From JAHEKD01 sp965204695 (lineage in GTDB: Bacteria > Pseudomonadota > Gammaproteobacteria > Arenicellales > JAHEKD01), in contig OZ242007.1 of assembly GCA_965204695.1 (NCBI GenBank), positions 2,728,001 through 2,792,000 on the forward strand: 64,000 bases of DNA, in the 5' to 3' direction. The position numbers and the translations under genes were made by a program. Shown here piece after piece: positions 35,301 to 43,766 of the stretch (the first letter of the stretch is position 1; every line of letters starts with the position of its first letter). Under the pieces are notes generated by a model that did no database searches, was not told the DNA's origin, and saw nothing but the letters and a program-made list of their open reading frames with translations.

Positions 35301-36394
35301 TCCATTGAAAAGCTATTATTTCCAGGATCAAAATCTATTGAGTCCGGATAAATGTTCAGTCCATGATGGGGGGTTCTGTTGGTGGCGGTGAAATTCTCGG
35401 ATCCGGCATCAACCATTGCCGCAGATGCCAAACCACCAGGTTCTACGATTTCTGTTTCGGCAGTTGAACCTTGAGGTGCATTCCAGGAGAGATTTTCTAA
35501 TGACGCATCGTTGCGAGTTGTTCGCAGTGCATTTGCAACAGGAGAACCGATATTGGCCTCGGTCTTTTCCGTCATCTGATAGGCCATCATTGGATCGCCT
35601 TTACGGTAAACAATATCGCCGTTTTCATCAGTTAAATCAAATTCAGCGTACATCAATTCCCCAGCAGGCGTTTTATCTTGGCGAATACGAGCCCACCCCG
35701 AGTCAGTGGAGGCCGGACCTTGTTTGGCGATATCGTTAGCCAGATCCATGACCCGGTTATACTGAGCCGCGTCAATACTTGGAGATGGTGCTATATGGGT
35801 GTTCTGAACAATACTCGCTACATAGCCTTTATTGTTTGCTAATTCCGGGTGCTGAAAAAGAATACCAACAGCAGTGTCATAAGGTGTTTTAAATTCATCC
35901 GCCTGGCTGAATAAAGCTGATGCGTCGTTATTAGATAATCCCGACTTTAATACGGGCTCCAGGTCACAGTTATATGCCGCCAATTTAGGATGGATCAGCT
36001 GCTGGGTATTGTCCTGGGCATTGGCAAGTTTTCGCAGTTTCCGGTGAGTTCGTTTGGCATAAGCTAACTTGTGACGTTCAGGCACCTGATACCAAAAGCC
36101 ATAAAGATCCGGTAGATCGTAGTTGGGATCGCCATTATTCTTGCCAATTACTTGCATCATGACAACATCATCATCGGGAGTCGCGTCATCTGGAAACTCG
36201 CAAAAATGAGTGACTGCCTCGGGGGCCGTCTGCAAAATCATTGAAACAGCTCGATTGTTAATTTTGGCCAGTGTTTGTGAAGTATGGCTTTGAATGGGAA
36301 ATTTAATGCCTGCTATGGACAGAAAAAGCTCCGTCTCTTGTGTTGTTTTGAGCCCTTCACCGTGTCTTAAATCAAAATGAAATGTTTTTATCAT
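32333..36394 (-). CDS. Giant operon-leading protein with hydrophobic segment, NHL-like blades and W-modules
   Basis: A 1353-residue protein from the ATG at 36394 (AGGAGG ten bases upstream; an in-frame start 19 codons earlier lacks one). No signal peptide. The N-terminal 450 residues are unassigned. Residues about 470-600 are hydrophobic and Gly/Ala-rich (GIPLFFLAAGAAVT, VVAAAGVGFGVVGGGVTTAA, AVPIVGMAFRVASIALDLAQ), like membrane-inserting helices. Residues about 905-1005 and 1180-1260 hold NHL/beta-propeller-like strands (DTVVIHPSGYVLAASL, VAMKVAPNGSIYVLE, IQAFDTNGN; YHVDIYAPDGKFLV). Three copies of the W-module occur at about 1058-1121, 1124-1164 and 1295-1351. First gene of the PKS operon. 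Toxin-like, structural or enzymatic roles all remain open. Confidence 0.75.
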   Translation of the reverse strand: MIKTFHFDLRHGEGLKTTQETELFLSIAGIKFPIQSHTSQTLAKINNRAVSMILQTAPEAVTHFCEFPDDATPDDDVVMMQVIGKNNGDPNYDLPDLYGFWYQVPERHKLAYAKRTHRKLRKLANAQDNTQQLIHPKLAAYNCDLEPVLKSGLSNNDASALFSQADEFKTPYDTAVGILFQHPELANNKGYVASIVQNTHIAPSPSIDAAQYNRVMDLANDIAKQGPASTDSGWARIRQDKTPAGELMYAEFDLTDENGDIVYRKGDPMMAYQMTEKTEANIGSPVANALRTTRNDASLENLSWNAPQGSTAETEIVEPGGLASAAMVDAGSENFTATNRTPHHGLNIYPDSIDFDPGNNSFSMDVKNLYLRQLGSYVEFFADTEMTQPIKDPEVNGSWPFYFPEALAKQFDTDTKRALGTVPNVNTIMGIPMPTDPTTVNVPWPNEAQALKLMFGGLGTSNWQNPVPWPGVILTGIFNYGIPLFFLAAGAAVTNTKFYKDFVSDTDKVVAAAGVGFGVVGGGVTTAAALMNTKKVLFSFASTIAGILVKKGMEKLAAYITAKLVAASLKSAVPIVGMAFRVASIALDLAQIAITTGECLSSPAVLEVDILRKMRLDFKLKPDPAHGEPGRPETAIWPLVADNVEVIVEYKNGTRFVQEQRLPATSSNTPLDFSFHPIGWGGKFQITANVYSKNGWLCGKFVSDEINAEPDDPETGVKFIEASIKEFLVPLTGDTQYQHKQKLGYDSETDQHKWIAAPPSTATLENLSCSNTEPGLCEPVSISMNQAAYQAGYVYRASNQGIPLEDPDGPVNSGQMYVMQNISVLSDATLNERLKFSAFGFAVQPALAYDTFGEGPGSTPDEKVISQLNFILDSRAGEYHLRHVNLIDGKHHFGLTEPDLKSWGRFYIPHLDTVVIHPSGYVLAASLQAGKLQILKLPPEPVDDAEAPEAQIVSGKGILQGLMDGPVAMKVAPNGSIYVLESVNRRIQAFDTNGNPVPNFPGDKLFQMDASFSTDLDNGQFSPALQQLFIENGLNELGSLEDPQFRNVLDKAVLTLEVINEFADIGIFLNYTETEDGKIDPSKSSTITVIKQGAVWHVYDPDKDFTYVVEYTDGVLVVSDLLQKVTVTVIGQGQKWVIADLVAARSYLLNLSPEDTNVIELFEYLSYMPLIKDGEVKYLDLALESKGYIYVLSYKSENKEQVVNTDYHVDIYAPDGKFLVRTPDPKLYSDPAKMEYIAAARLSLDPWRNMFTLNYDSFAGPGGRVEPTIGSWVPTTPLFDTDPGEIDLFKNNNISGLITLFGKHGIVVTDSATVETVNSEGDFLLHDTDRSFNAIISLDAKGQLRMFVYDIIA

Positions 36395-37265
36395 TAGAAA
36401 TGATCCTCCTATGTATATCTGCTTGATACTAATGACAGCAGTTATAGTCAAAACAACGACCTCATTAGTACTGTTATACAGACTTATTGTGTTACACCCA
36501 CTTTAGTTACGATTGTTATTATTTATCTGATTTGTCAGACGTTGTTATCGTAAAATCCGTACTAGATTTTAATTGCCAATCGCTTTGATGTCAGTGATCC
36601 TGACAACCAACCTTTCTAAAAGCCGAACAATTAACAAAATACAGAATCTGGATGTAAAGGTGAAATAGCTAATTGAAATTTATAGGTTCCAATGAGAAGA
36701 ACCTATTGCTGCCAACCTCCTGAGTTTTGTTTATCATCGACATTCTTGATTATTAATATTTATCTCCTTTTCAATATACTCCAGAAAACCAACTATGACA
36801 ACAATAAAGATTGCTAAGTTGATAATATATTTGCTTTTATAACTAATGCGTACATATTTGTAATTATTTATACAAACAATATACCGTGTCATGCTGATGA
36901 TGTCCGTTATATCATTTGAATTACATTAAACACTTTGAATTAATAGTTGCTAACGAAATTTAAATAAGATCTAGTCGCCAGGGGAATTTTTTTAGGAATT
37001 ACACCGTACAGAACTTAGCGCTACATCGCCGATGGCCAGAAATCTAATTGTTAATATTTTCATAAAATTCACAATAATGTCTTAAAAACACAAAATATAT
37101 GAATGACATGTACAACAATATTCACTCGGATTGGGACAGTTGTTTAAAAATCATCCATCAACAACTGTACTTAATTAATAAATACTTGTTTTAGATTTTT
37201 GCCGAATTCGATATAACTCACTTAACTAAGCAAAAACTCAGGACAGCTAGTGATTTAGTCTCAGT
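36395..37265. promoter_or_regulatory. AT-rich 870-base intergenic control region
   Basis: No credible gene is seen on either strand between the 1353-residue protein and the small membrane protein. The region is clearly richer in A+T than the flanking genes. It contains the strong Shine-Dalgarno of the large operon, a dyad TCTGA-TTTG-TCAGA near 36536, and a longer inverted repeat at 36682-36706. It should hold the promoter of the 15-kb operon reading left. The extreme right part may hold the 3' end of the small gene's transcript. Confidence 0.5.
36682..36706. promoter_or_regulatory. ATAGGTTC...GAACCTAT inverted repeat upstream of the PKS operon
   Basis: A perfect 8-bp inverted repeat with a 9-base loop lies about 290 bases upstream of the first operon gene. 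It could be an operator or an RNA hairpin in the leader; there is no T-run. Confidence 0.4.
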
Positions 37266-37649
37266 TTAGTGACAGATGAACGGAAAAGTGCCGGGGAATA
37301 CGAAGCGGACAAATTCCTGTTCACGGAGAGCATCTAATGAATTGGGCAGGGTGGTTTTGTTTATAGCTACAGTAGCAACCCGGTCCAAGCTCGAACGTTG
37401 GGTTTCACTGAAATCAGTATTAGCGCTGGTGAACTCATTCAGAGCTGCAAAGTCTTTATAGAACACATAGTAAATTTGACTGGTGTCCGCATCACCAATA
37501 AAGCGGCTGTTGTGGACTTCCAGGTAGCGGTTAACGATATTATTTTTATCGCCCAGGTAGTGCCAAAAGTTACCCATTAGCCAACCGCAAATAAATAGAC
37601 CGCTAATTACCAGTAGGGATTTAAAGGCATTGTTAGTGGCCACATTCAT
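37266..37649 (-). CDS. Small membrane-anchored protein of unknown function
   Basis: A 127-residue product if started at the ATG at 37649 (MNVATNNAFKSLLVISG). This avoids overlap with the divergent patatin gene, which a longer reading from 37721 would cause. One N-terminal TM helix (SLLVISGLFICGWLMG) is followed by a periplasmic domain with YLEVHNSRFIGDADTSQIYY, EFTSANTDFSETQRSSLDRV and FVRFVFPGTFPFICH. I recognise no family. No convincing Shine-Dalgarno is visible, so the exact start is uncertain. Confidence 0.55.
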   Translation of the reverse strand: MNVATNNAFKSLLVISGLFICGWLMGNFWHYLGDKNNIVNRYLEVHNSRFIGDADTSQIYYVFYKDFAALNEFTSANTDFSETQRSSLDRVATVAINKTTLPNSLDALREQEFVRFVFPGTFPFICH

Positions 37650-37700
37650 AGACAGAAATAGTGAGATTAATTGCTTATCTAAAGTATTATACGCTTTGTT

Positions 37701-38738
37701 ATGGCTAGTAAAAACAAACAAACCAAAGCGATCAATTTAGCCCTGCAAGGTGGTGGTTCACACGGTGCATTCACCTGGGGTGTACTGGATTATTTTCTTG
37801 AGCAAGATGCTATTGAGATTGAATCAATTAGTGGCACCAGCGCAGGCGCAGTTAATGCCGCTTTGTTAATCAGTGGATTTGAAATTGGCGGAAAAGAGAG
37901 AGCCAAAAACGCATTAAAAAAGTTTTGGCAGGCGGTTTCGGATTCAGGATTACATAATCTGATACCACGTTCACCCTTTAATCAATTTAACGGTGACTGG
38001 AGCTTGGATGATTCGCCAGTGTTTTTTTGGTTTGATTTAATGACCCGTGTCACATCACCTTATCAAATAAATCCTCTTAATATTAATCCGCTAAAAAAGT
38101 TGCTTGAATCACATATTGACTTCAGCAAACTTAATCGCTGTAGCCAAATTAAGATTTTTGTTTCAGCCACAAACGTAGAAACGGGTCAGGCAAAAATTTT
38201 TCATAATAATGACATCAATATTGATGTCATTCTGGCTTCGGCTTGTCTGCCTTTGTTACTTCAAGCTGTAGAAATTGAGAATACACCTTATTGGGATGGT
38301 GGCTTTATGGGTAATCCGGTGTTGTATCCGTTTTATTATGAATGTAATTCGCCCGATATTGTGATTGTAAAGATCAATCCATTTAAACGTGCCGGCACAC
38401 CGACAACGGCCCGTGAAATTTTAAATCGTATGGATGAGATTAATTTCAATTCCAGTTTGATTAAGGATTTGCGAGCCATTCGCTTTGTAAAAAAATTGTT
38501 GTCAGAGCATAAAATCGATAATGATGAATACAGAAATGTGTTCATTCACATCATTGATGGTGATGAACATTTATTGCCACTGAGTGCATCGAGCAAATTT
38601 AATACCGAATGGGAATTTATTCAGTATTTGCATGATTGTGGTCGGGAAGTGGCTGAAAAGTGGTTAAAGGATAACAACAAGCATTTGGGCAAAAAATCAT
38701 CCTTTAATTTGGATGAGTTATTAGGGCCCGATATTTAG
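37701..38738 (+). CDS. Patatin-like phospholipase
   Basis: A 345-residue protein with all patatin motifs: the oxyanion-hole glycines in LALQGGGSHGAFTWGVLDY (residues 13-31), the nucleophile GTSAG (Ser in ISGTSAGAVNAAL) and the catalytic Asp in WDGGFMGNPVLYP (DGG form). No signal peptide. Enzymes of this group hydrolyse phospholipid acyl chains; the closest described class in bacteria is the RssA-like cytosolic patatins. It is divergent from a small membrane protein and convergent with the EamA gene (4-base overlap of stops). Confidence 0.92.
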   Translation: MASKNKQTKAINLALQGGGSHGAFTWGVLDYFLEQDAIEIESISGTSAGAVNAALLISGFEIGGKERAKNALKKFWQAVSDSGLHNLIPRSPFNQFNGDWSLDDSPVFFWFDLMTRVTSPYQINPLNINPLKKLLESHIDFSKLNRCSQIKIFVSATNVETGQAKIFHNNDINIDVILASACLPLLLQAVEIENTPYWDGGFMGNPVLYPFYYECNSPDIVIVKINPFKRAGTPTTAREILNRMDEINFNSSLIKDLRAIRFVKKLLSEHKIDNDEYRNVFIHIIDGDEHLLPLSASSKFNTEWEFIQYLHDCGREVAEKWLKDNNKHLGKKSSFNLDELLGPDI

Positions 38739-39634
38739 ATTTTGTCGTTAGCTGCTAACGCTGCCCATAACATACCCATAACGACCAATGTAATTCCAAT
38801 CCACTGAGTTAAATCTGGAACTTCTTTTAATACAGGGATCGCTATCAATGTCGTCAGAACCGGGATTAACGGGCTAAATAGAGAAGTGAGTTGCGCTCCC
38901 AGTTTTTCGATTGCGTAGGTGAGTAAAAATAATGCGATAACCGCATTAAATACGCCTTGATAAATAGCCTGGGCCACCACATGAAAGCTAGATGTGTTTT
39001 CAAATCCTTGATAAAAAAACAGCAAATACAATGGCAAGTAAAGCATTGAGAGGACACAGACAATTGCTGTAGCTTGTAATGGTTTGACCTGCCAAAGCTT
39101 GCAAAGCAGCGTGAATAGGCCCCAACTTAGACCGGTGACGAATAATAATAAATCTCCAAACATAACCTCATTATCAATTACGAAAGAGGCTGATGTGACC
39201 AGGATCAGGCCGAGAATAATCAGTAAAAGACTAAAAAGACGTTTAAGCGAAAACGATTGAATACCTAAAACCACCAACCCAAGAAAAACCACCGAAGGGA
39301 CGATTCCTGGGTTCAGAACCGCTGCATGTGAGGCTGGGGCAAATGCTAATCCTTTAAACAACAGCCACATGTAAGGCGAACCAGCAAGCAGAGCCAGCAA
39401 CAATGCTTTGGGCCAACCCAGACCGCCAGCATTCACCCAACCTAACTTAAAAAAATAGGGTAGTAATAAACACCCCGCAACTGCAAAGCGAAGTGCTGTT
39501 AAGTCATAAGGGTTTAATCCGTGTTGGACGCCGAATCGTGAGAAGACTAAATTAACTGCATAAATCAGGACCGTGATAGAGATTGCCAGCAACCCAAAAT
39601 ATAGATCACTACGATTAACAGATCGAGTATTCAT
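38735..39634 (-). CDS. EamA/DMT-superfamily transporter
   Basis: A 299-residue inner-membrane protein with ten TM helices in two EamA repeats, with GLNPYDLTALRFAVAGCLLL near the start and TQWIGITLVVMGMLWAAL at the end. DMT members export amino acids or other small metabolites. It is the last gene of the MFS-nitrilase-cupin-EamA group; the upstream cupin frame (ignoring its internal stop) ends only 6 bases before this start. Confidence 0.9.
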   Translation of the reverse strand: MNTRSVNRSDLYFGLLAISITVLIYAVNLVFSRFGVQHGLNPYDLTALRFAVAGCLLLPYFFKLGWVNAGGLGWPKALLLALLAGSPYMWLLFKGLAFAPASHAAVLNPGIVPSVVFLGLVVLGIQSFSLKRLFSLLLIILGLILVTSASFVIDNEVMFGDLLLFVTGLSWGLFTLLCKLWQVKPLQATAIVCVLSMLYLPLYLLFFYQGFENTSSFHVVAQAIYQGVFNAVIALFLLTYAIEKLGAQLTSLFSPLIPVLTTLIAIPVLKEVPDLTQWIGITLVVMGMLWAALAANDKI

Positions 39635-39640
39635 CCGAAG

Positions 39641-40102
39641 CTAAACATAAACCACACCGAATTTTTCTTCGATAAGTGCCAAATCTTTTACTCCGTCATG
39701 GTTTTGTTTTGAGCTTTCAGCAAAAAATTCCTCGGCCCAATCTCCTGGAAAAATATAGCTGACTAATCAAGCATTTTCTGTGCCAACATTTTTCATGTAA
39801 TGAGAGATTCCGCGTGGACAGTGGATCGTGTCACCTGGTCCGAGATGGCAGTGTTCATCGCCAATTTTGGCTTCCAATTCACCTTCTAAGACATGGAAGG
39901 TTTGATCTTCCCTCTTATGATGATGATCAGGAACAAAGCCGTCGGGTTCGATAATGCCGTCAGTAATCACATATTCTGAGTTAGTTTGCACAGCGTTGAC
40001 AATGATATTGGTATATTCCCCTTTGGATATCCAATATTTTGGACTTTCATCTTTTTTACTGACAATCAGTGATTTGTTTGAGTATTCAGTTTTTTCTGTC
40101 AT
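39641..40102 (-). pseudogene. Cupin-domain protein interrupted by an in-frame TGA
   Basis: The ATG at 40102 opens a single-domain cupin: PDGFVPDHHHKREDQTFHVL and LEAKIGDEHCHLGPGDTIHC carry the His/Glu metal ligands, followed by PRGISHYMKNVGTENA. A TGA at 39767-39769 then stops translation at residue 111. Reading on in the same frame gives 41 more residues (LVSYIFPGDWAEEFFAESS...FGVVYV) that look like a normal cupin C-terminus, ending at a TAG 6 bases before the next gene. So this is one gene with a nonsense codon, a suppressible stop, or a base error. The metal-binding core is intact even in the short form. Confidence 0.75.
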
Positions 40103-40181
40103 GTTTAAACCTATTTGGTGGTTGTTTATGGCTTTATCCATTCATTAGAAAAGGCTGTGATCTAGTTCAAGTACTCGATCC

Positions 40182-40967
40182 TTATTCTTTTACATAACGG
40201 GGGTAAGTGTTTTTGGAGAGTTGAGAAAAGCCGAGATCAATTTCAACAGTTACAAATGGATCATCAGTAGAGGTCTTACCCAAAATGTCCCCCTCAGGAG
40301 ATATTACCCAGGACAAACCGCCTAAATCTGCAGTACCGTCTTTGGGTGCATAAAGATTGGACGACAGATGATAAGCGCCAGAAACTACCGCGCCAGCCTG
40401 GCCTCCAGCCAACCATTTATTGACACTACTATGTGGTGTTGCCCGAGGTACACAAAGTAAATCCAAACCTTGTTTGCCATATTCTCTTGAATGCTGGTAA
40501 AACCACATTTCTGTGCATATCTGGACTCCTGCAACAGCATCGCCAACCATAACGGTATCAAATTCTTTACTGCCCATGTCATACCAGGTGGCCTCCCAAA
40601 AGCCCGGTTCATCAGGTAAATAATACTTTTCGTGAATAGCCTGCACCCCGCTGTCTCTATCCCAAAGATAAGCCTGATTACGTCTTGAGCCTACGCTATT
40701 AATTACTGGTCTAGTGGATAAAACAGCGTCAACATTTAATTCACCTAGACGTGAAATCCAGCCATCGTGAACATCAAGAGCTTGTTGCCAATTTTCTGAA
40801 TTAGGCTGATCACTTGCAGCCAGCCAATCGAAAAATGGCATCTCCGGTAGTAAGATAAATTGTGAATTATTCGTCAGTGCATGATGAGTTAGTTGGGTAA
40901 ATTCCTGCTCCAAAATATCTTGGTCATTGGTAAATTGAACGACAGTCACTTTCATCTTATCACTCAT
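40182..40967 (-). CDS. Carbon-nitrogen hydrolase (nitrilase superfamily)
   Basis: A 261-residue protein from the ATG at 40967 (GAGG upstream; overlaps the end of the MFS gene by 8 bases). The nitrilase catalytic triad is visible: Glu in ILLPEMPFFDW, Lys in HEKYYLPDEPGFWE, and Cys in GVQICTEMWF. These enzymes hydrolyse amides, nitriles or carbamoyl groups. Coupled to the MFS transporter upstream and the cupin downstream, suggesting import and processing of a small nitrogenous compound; the substrate is unknown. Confidence 0.9.
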   Translation of the reverse strand: MSDKMKVTVVQFTNDQDILEQEFTQLTHHALTNNSQFILLPEMPFFDWLAASDQPNSENWQQALDVHDGWISRLGELNVDAVLSTRPVINSVGSRRNQAYLWDRDSGVQAIHEKYYLPDEPGFWEATWYDMGSKEFDTVMVGDAVAGVQICTEMWFYQHSREYGKQGLDLLCVPRATPHSSVNKWLAGGQAGAVVSGAYHLSSNLYAPKDGTADLGGLSWVISPEGDILGKTSTDDPFVTVEIDLGFSQLSKNTYPRYVKE

Positions 40968-42237
40968 TACTTTCCTCACTTTCGTCTTTAGCATATTCCT
41001 GCATGTTTTCAATCACAGTACTGGAAGGATGATAACCAGTTGGGATGGCGGTTGATCGTTTGTGTGGCTGAATGGGTTTGCGTTTTTTAAGTCTTAATAA
41101 GCCGAATAACGCTAACAAAGCCAAAGCGCCACTCATACAGCCGAAAAAGTAGTCATTGCCAAATTTGTCCATGATGGCAGCAATGACGACCGGCCCTGAA
41201 ACAGCCCCGATACCACCGATTAGTACTAAACTGCCACTTGCAGCCACCATCTGGCTTGGATCCAGGCAGTCGTTAATGTAGGCGATACAAAGTGAATATA
41301 AAGGAATGGCCAGCCCTCCGAATAGGGCCACGAGTAATAATACTAATGACAGATCGTCTGGCGTATAAACTGTACAACCCTCAGCAGTGATAGCGGCTAA
41401 TGCAGCAATAATGATGATCACCCAACGACGGTCAAATCGGTCAGAAATGATACCGATAGGTAATTGCAACAATACTGTGCCAAACACAGCCGCCGTCATA
41501 AAATAAGATATTTGCTCGAGATTAAAATCTATGCGGCTGGCATAAACGGGGCCCAAGGCGAAAAAACCGGCCATCACTAATCCATTAACAAACATGCCCA
41601 ATGAGCCTAATGGTGAAAGCTTTAGCATTTCGGTCAGTTTCATGCTTTCAGAGGATTCAAATTTCGGTGATGGTGAGGCTGATAAAAGCAGCGGAATTAC
41701 AGCAATTGAAATCAATACTGAAGTTAAAATAAATAATGGATAGCCCATGGGGTCGGCTAAATTAAGCAGTAATTGACCAAGACCCACACCAGTGAAGGTA
41801 ACGATCATATACAGTGATAAAACTTTGCCTCGAATCTCATTAGTAGCTTTGTCGTTTAACCAGCTTTCGGCCACTACATACAAACCGGCGAAACAAAACC
41901 CACTGATCAGACGCAGCCCGATCCAGGCATAAATATCGACAAATACAGCATGAACTAAAATGGCTGCCGATGCTAAAGCCGCCAGAGCAGCAAACACCCG
42001 AATATGGCCGACCCGCACCACAATTTTGGGTGTCATCAGCGAGCCACCTAAAAAGCCAAAATAAAACGAAGACATAATCAAACCAGTGGTGCTGGCTGAA
42101 AAACCTTCTTGATCAGCTCTTACAGCCAGCAACGTACCTTGCAGGCCATCACCCAGCATCAGGATGCCAAAACCTATTAACAGCGATAGCGAAGCAGCTA
42201 GTGCTGATCGGAATGTGGGTTTGGTTGAACTAGGCAT
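40960..42237 (-). CDS. MFS transporter, YcaD-like
   Basis: A 425-residue protein with twelve predicted TM helices. FGILMLGDGLQGTLLAVRAD at TM1 and LRLISGFCFAGLYVVAESWL in TM4 are characteristic of the YcaD-type MFS subfamily. The cytoplasmic tail is charged (DESEESNE). First gene of the MFS-nitrilase-cupin-EamA group. Confidence 0.9.
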   Translation of the reverse strand: MPSSTKPTFRSALAASLSLLIGFGILMLGDGLQGTLLAVRADQEGFSASTTGLIMSSFYFGFLGGSLMTPKIVVRVGHIRVFAALAALASAAILVHAVFVDIYAWIGLRLISGFCFAGLYVVAESWLNDKATNEIRGKVLSLYMIVTFTGVGLGQLLLNLADPMGYPLFILTSVLISIAVIPLLLSASPSPKFESSESMKLTEMLKLSPLGSLGMFVNGLVMAGFFALGPVYASRIDFNLEQISYFMTAAVFGTVLLQLPIGIISDRFDRRWVIIIIAALAAITAEGCTVYTPDDLSLVLLLVALFGGLAIPLYSLCIAYINDCLDPSQMVAASGSLVLIGGIGAVSGPVVIAAIMDKFGNDYFFGCMSGALALLALFGLLRLKKRKPIQPHKRSTAIPTGYHPSSTVIENMQEYAKDESEESNE

Positions 42238-42323
42238 GTTTTAAGTTCGATTAGAATTGACTAGAGCATAACTAGAGCTAAGGATTACGGCAATCGAATA
42301 ATTTCCCATGCTGGAAGATGTTT

Positions 42324-43583
42324 TCAAATTTCATACGATTTCTTGAATCTATGCATGAATCGCCGTCGATTCAAAAAATAAATAAGCCAAACCACAAGGC
42401 ATATGGTCGCAGCGGTTAGCGTTGGAGTTACTAGCCCATTAGAGACTGCAAAATAGCCGATTAGATAAGTGCCAACCCCTGAGGCAAATTGACCCAGCAT
42501 GAACATGGTGCCCATCACCCGACCTCGTTGTTGTTCAGATACGGATAATTGAATCAGTGACTTCATAATGGTGTGATAGGTTTCTGCTGCCATCCCTAAT
42601 AAGGCAAAAGCCAAAATTGAGATATAAATATTCTGGATCAGGAAAATAGCGTATACCGCCATAATAAAAACAAAAAAGCCCCACAGTAGTCTTTGTGCTG
42701 TTGCGGCCTTTTCACCGCCATATGCAATCCAAATTGCCGCTAAAGCGGCGCCTATGCCCTTGGCGGATAGAATAACCGAAACACCCACAACACCCATGTC
42801 CAGTATTTCATTTGCAAAAGCCGGTGCCATATAAAAAATACTGGCGCCTAAAGCGTCTCCCACTAAAAGGAGGCTCAACAAAGCCGAAATACCTTGATGA
42901 GATCGAATGTAATTAAAGCCGTCTGCGATATCCCCAAATAAAGAATTAGTGCTTTTTGTGGGCTTAATAAAGTCGTCAGGTGTTTGTAGAAAGGCCCAAG
43001 CAATCAAATAAATGATGTAAGCCAATGCGTTAAGCCCAAAGGCGACACTTACTCCATATGAAGAAATGACCCAGCCTGCAATGGCCGGCCCTAAAAAAAC
43101 AGCCAGTTGGGAGTAAGAAGAACTTACTGCGATAGCTGAAGTTAAACGAGATCGGTGTACAAATCGCGGAAGGATGCCATACATAGCCGGCACCATAAAG
43201 CTGATGATGATACCGTGAATTAAAACTAAAAACGCGAATGGCCAAATGGTTAACAGATCAGTCCAGGCAAGAATAGCTATCATGGATGCCTGAATGAAGG
43301 CCAGCAAGCTGACAAAGCCCATCATCTTGTATTTATCATAACGATCGGCGATGGCACCTGCCAATGGCATCAGCACAATATTAGGCACAATGTCCAGTAA
43401 CGCAACAATGGCCAACCAGGTTGTTGAATGGGTTAGCTCCCAGGCATACCAGGAAACGGCTACAAGTTGGACAAAAAATCCGACCCAGGTTGTGATCGCG
43501 CCGATGGAATAAAACCGAAAATTACGATCAGAAAACGCATGCCCAATGCCGCCTAAAAAGTGTTGTTCGATGTTTGCGGACAT
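42324..43583 (-). CDS. MFS transporter (MFS_3/EntS-like exporter)
   Basis: A 419-residue, twelve-TM protein with FSDRNFRFYSIGAITTWVGF, PLAGAIADRYDKYKMM (motif A variant GAxADRYDK) and ISEQQRGRVMG-like SVSEQQRGRVMGTMFMLGQF, as in the MFS_3 exporters related to EntS and macrolide efflux proteins. It is encoded upstream of the YcaD-like MFS with an 86-base gap; the two may be separately transcribed. Confidence 0.9.
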   Translation of the reverse strand: MSANIEQHFLGGIGHAFSDRNFRFYSIGAITTWVGFFVQLVAVSWYAWELTHSTTWLAIVALLDIVPNIVLMPLAGAIADRYDKYKMMGFVSLLAFIQASMIAILAWTDLLTIWPFAFLVLIHGIIISFMVPAMYGILPRFVHRSRLTSAIAVSSSYSQLAVFLGPAIAGWVISSYGVSVAFGLNALAYIIYLIAWAFLQTPDDFIKPTKSTNSLFGDIADGFNYIRSHQGISALLSLLLVGDALGASIFYMAPAFANEILDMGVVGVSVILSAKGIGAALAAIWIAYGGEKAATAQRLLWGFFVFIMAVYAIFLIQNIYISILAFALLGMAAETYHTIMKSLIQLSVSEQQRGRVMGTMFMLGQFASGVGTYLIGYFAVSNGLVTPTLTAATICLVVWLIYFLNRRRFMHRFKKSYEI

Positions 43584-43766
43584 CAGGCTATTCTAACGAC
43601 TGCAATACAAAGGCGATACAATCGTTTTAATATTGCTGTCTTATTCTGTTGCGCGTGTTTTTTCCACCACCGTCATTGTGGAAATGCCAGTGGCATTATC
43701 CAGAATTTCCTTGAGTTAGATACTTCTATAATCGAAATACAGACCTTGATCAACACCCCGAACAGT

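Noticed and set aside
39760..39775. Selenocysteine at the cupin TGA
   Set aside because: No obvious SECIS-like hairpin follows the TGA, no redox motif surrounds it, and cupins of this type are not known selenoproteins.
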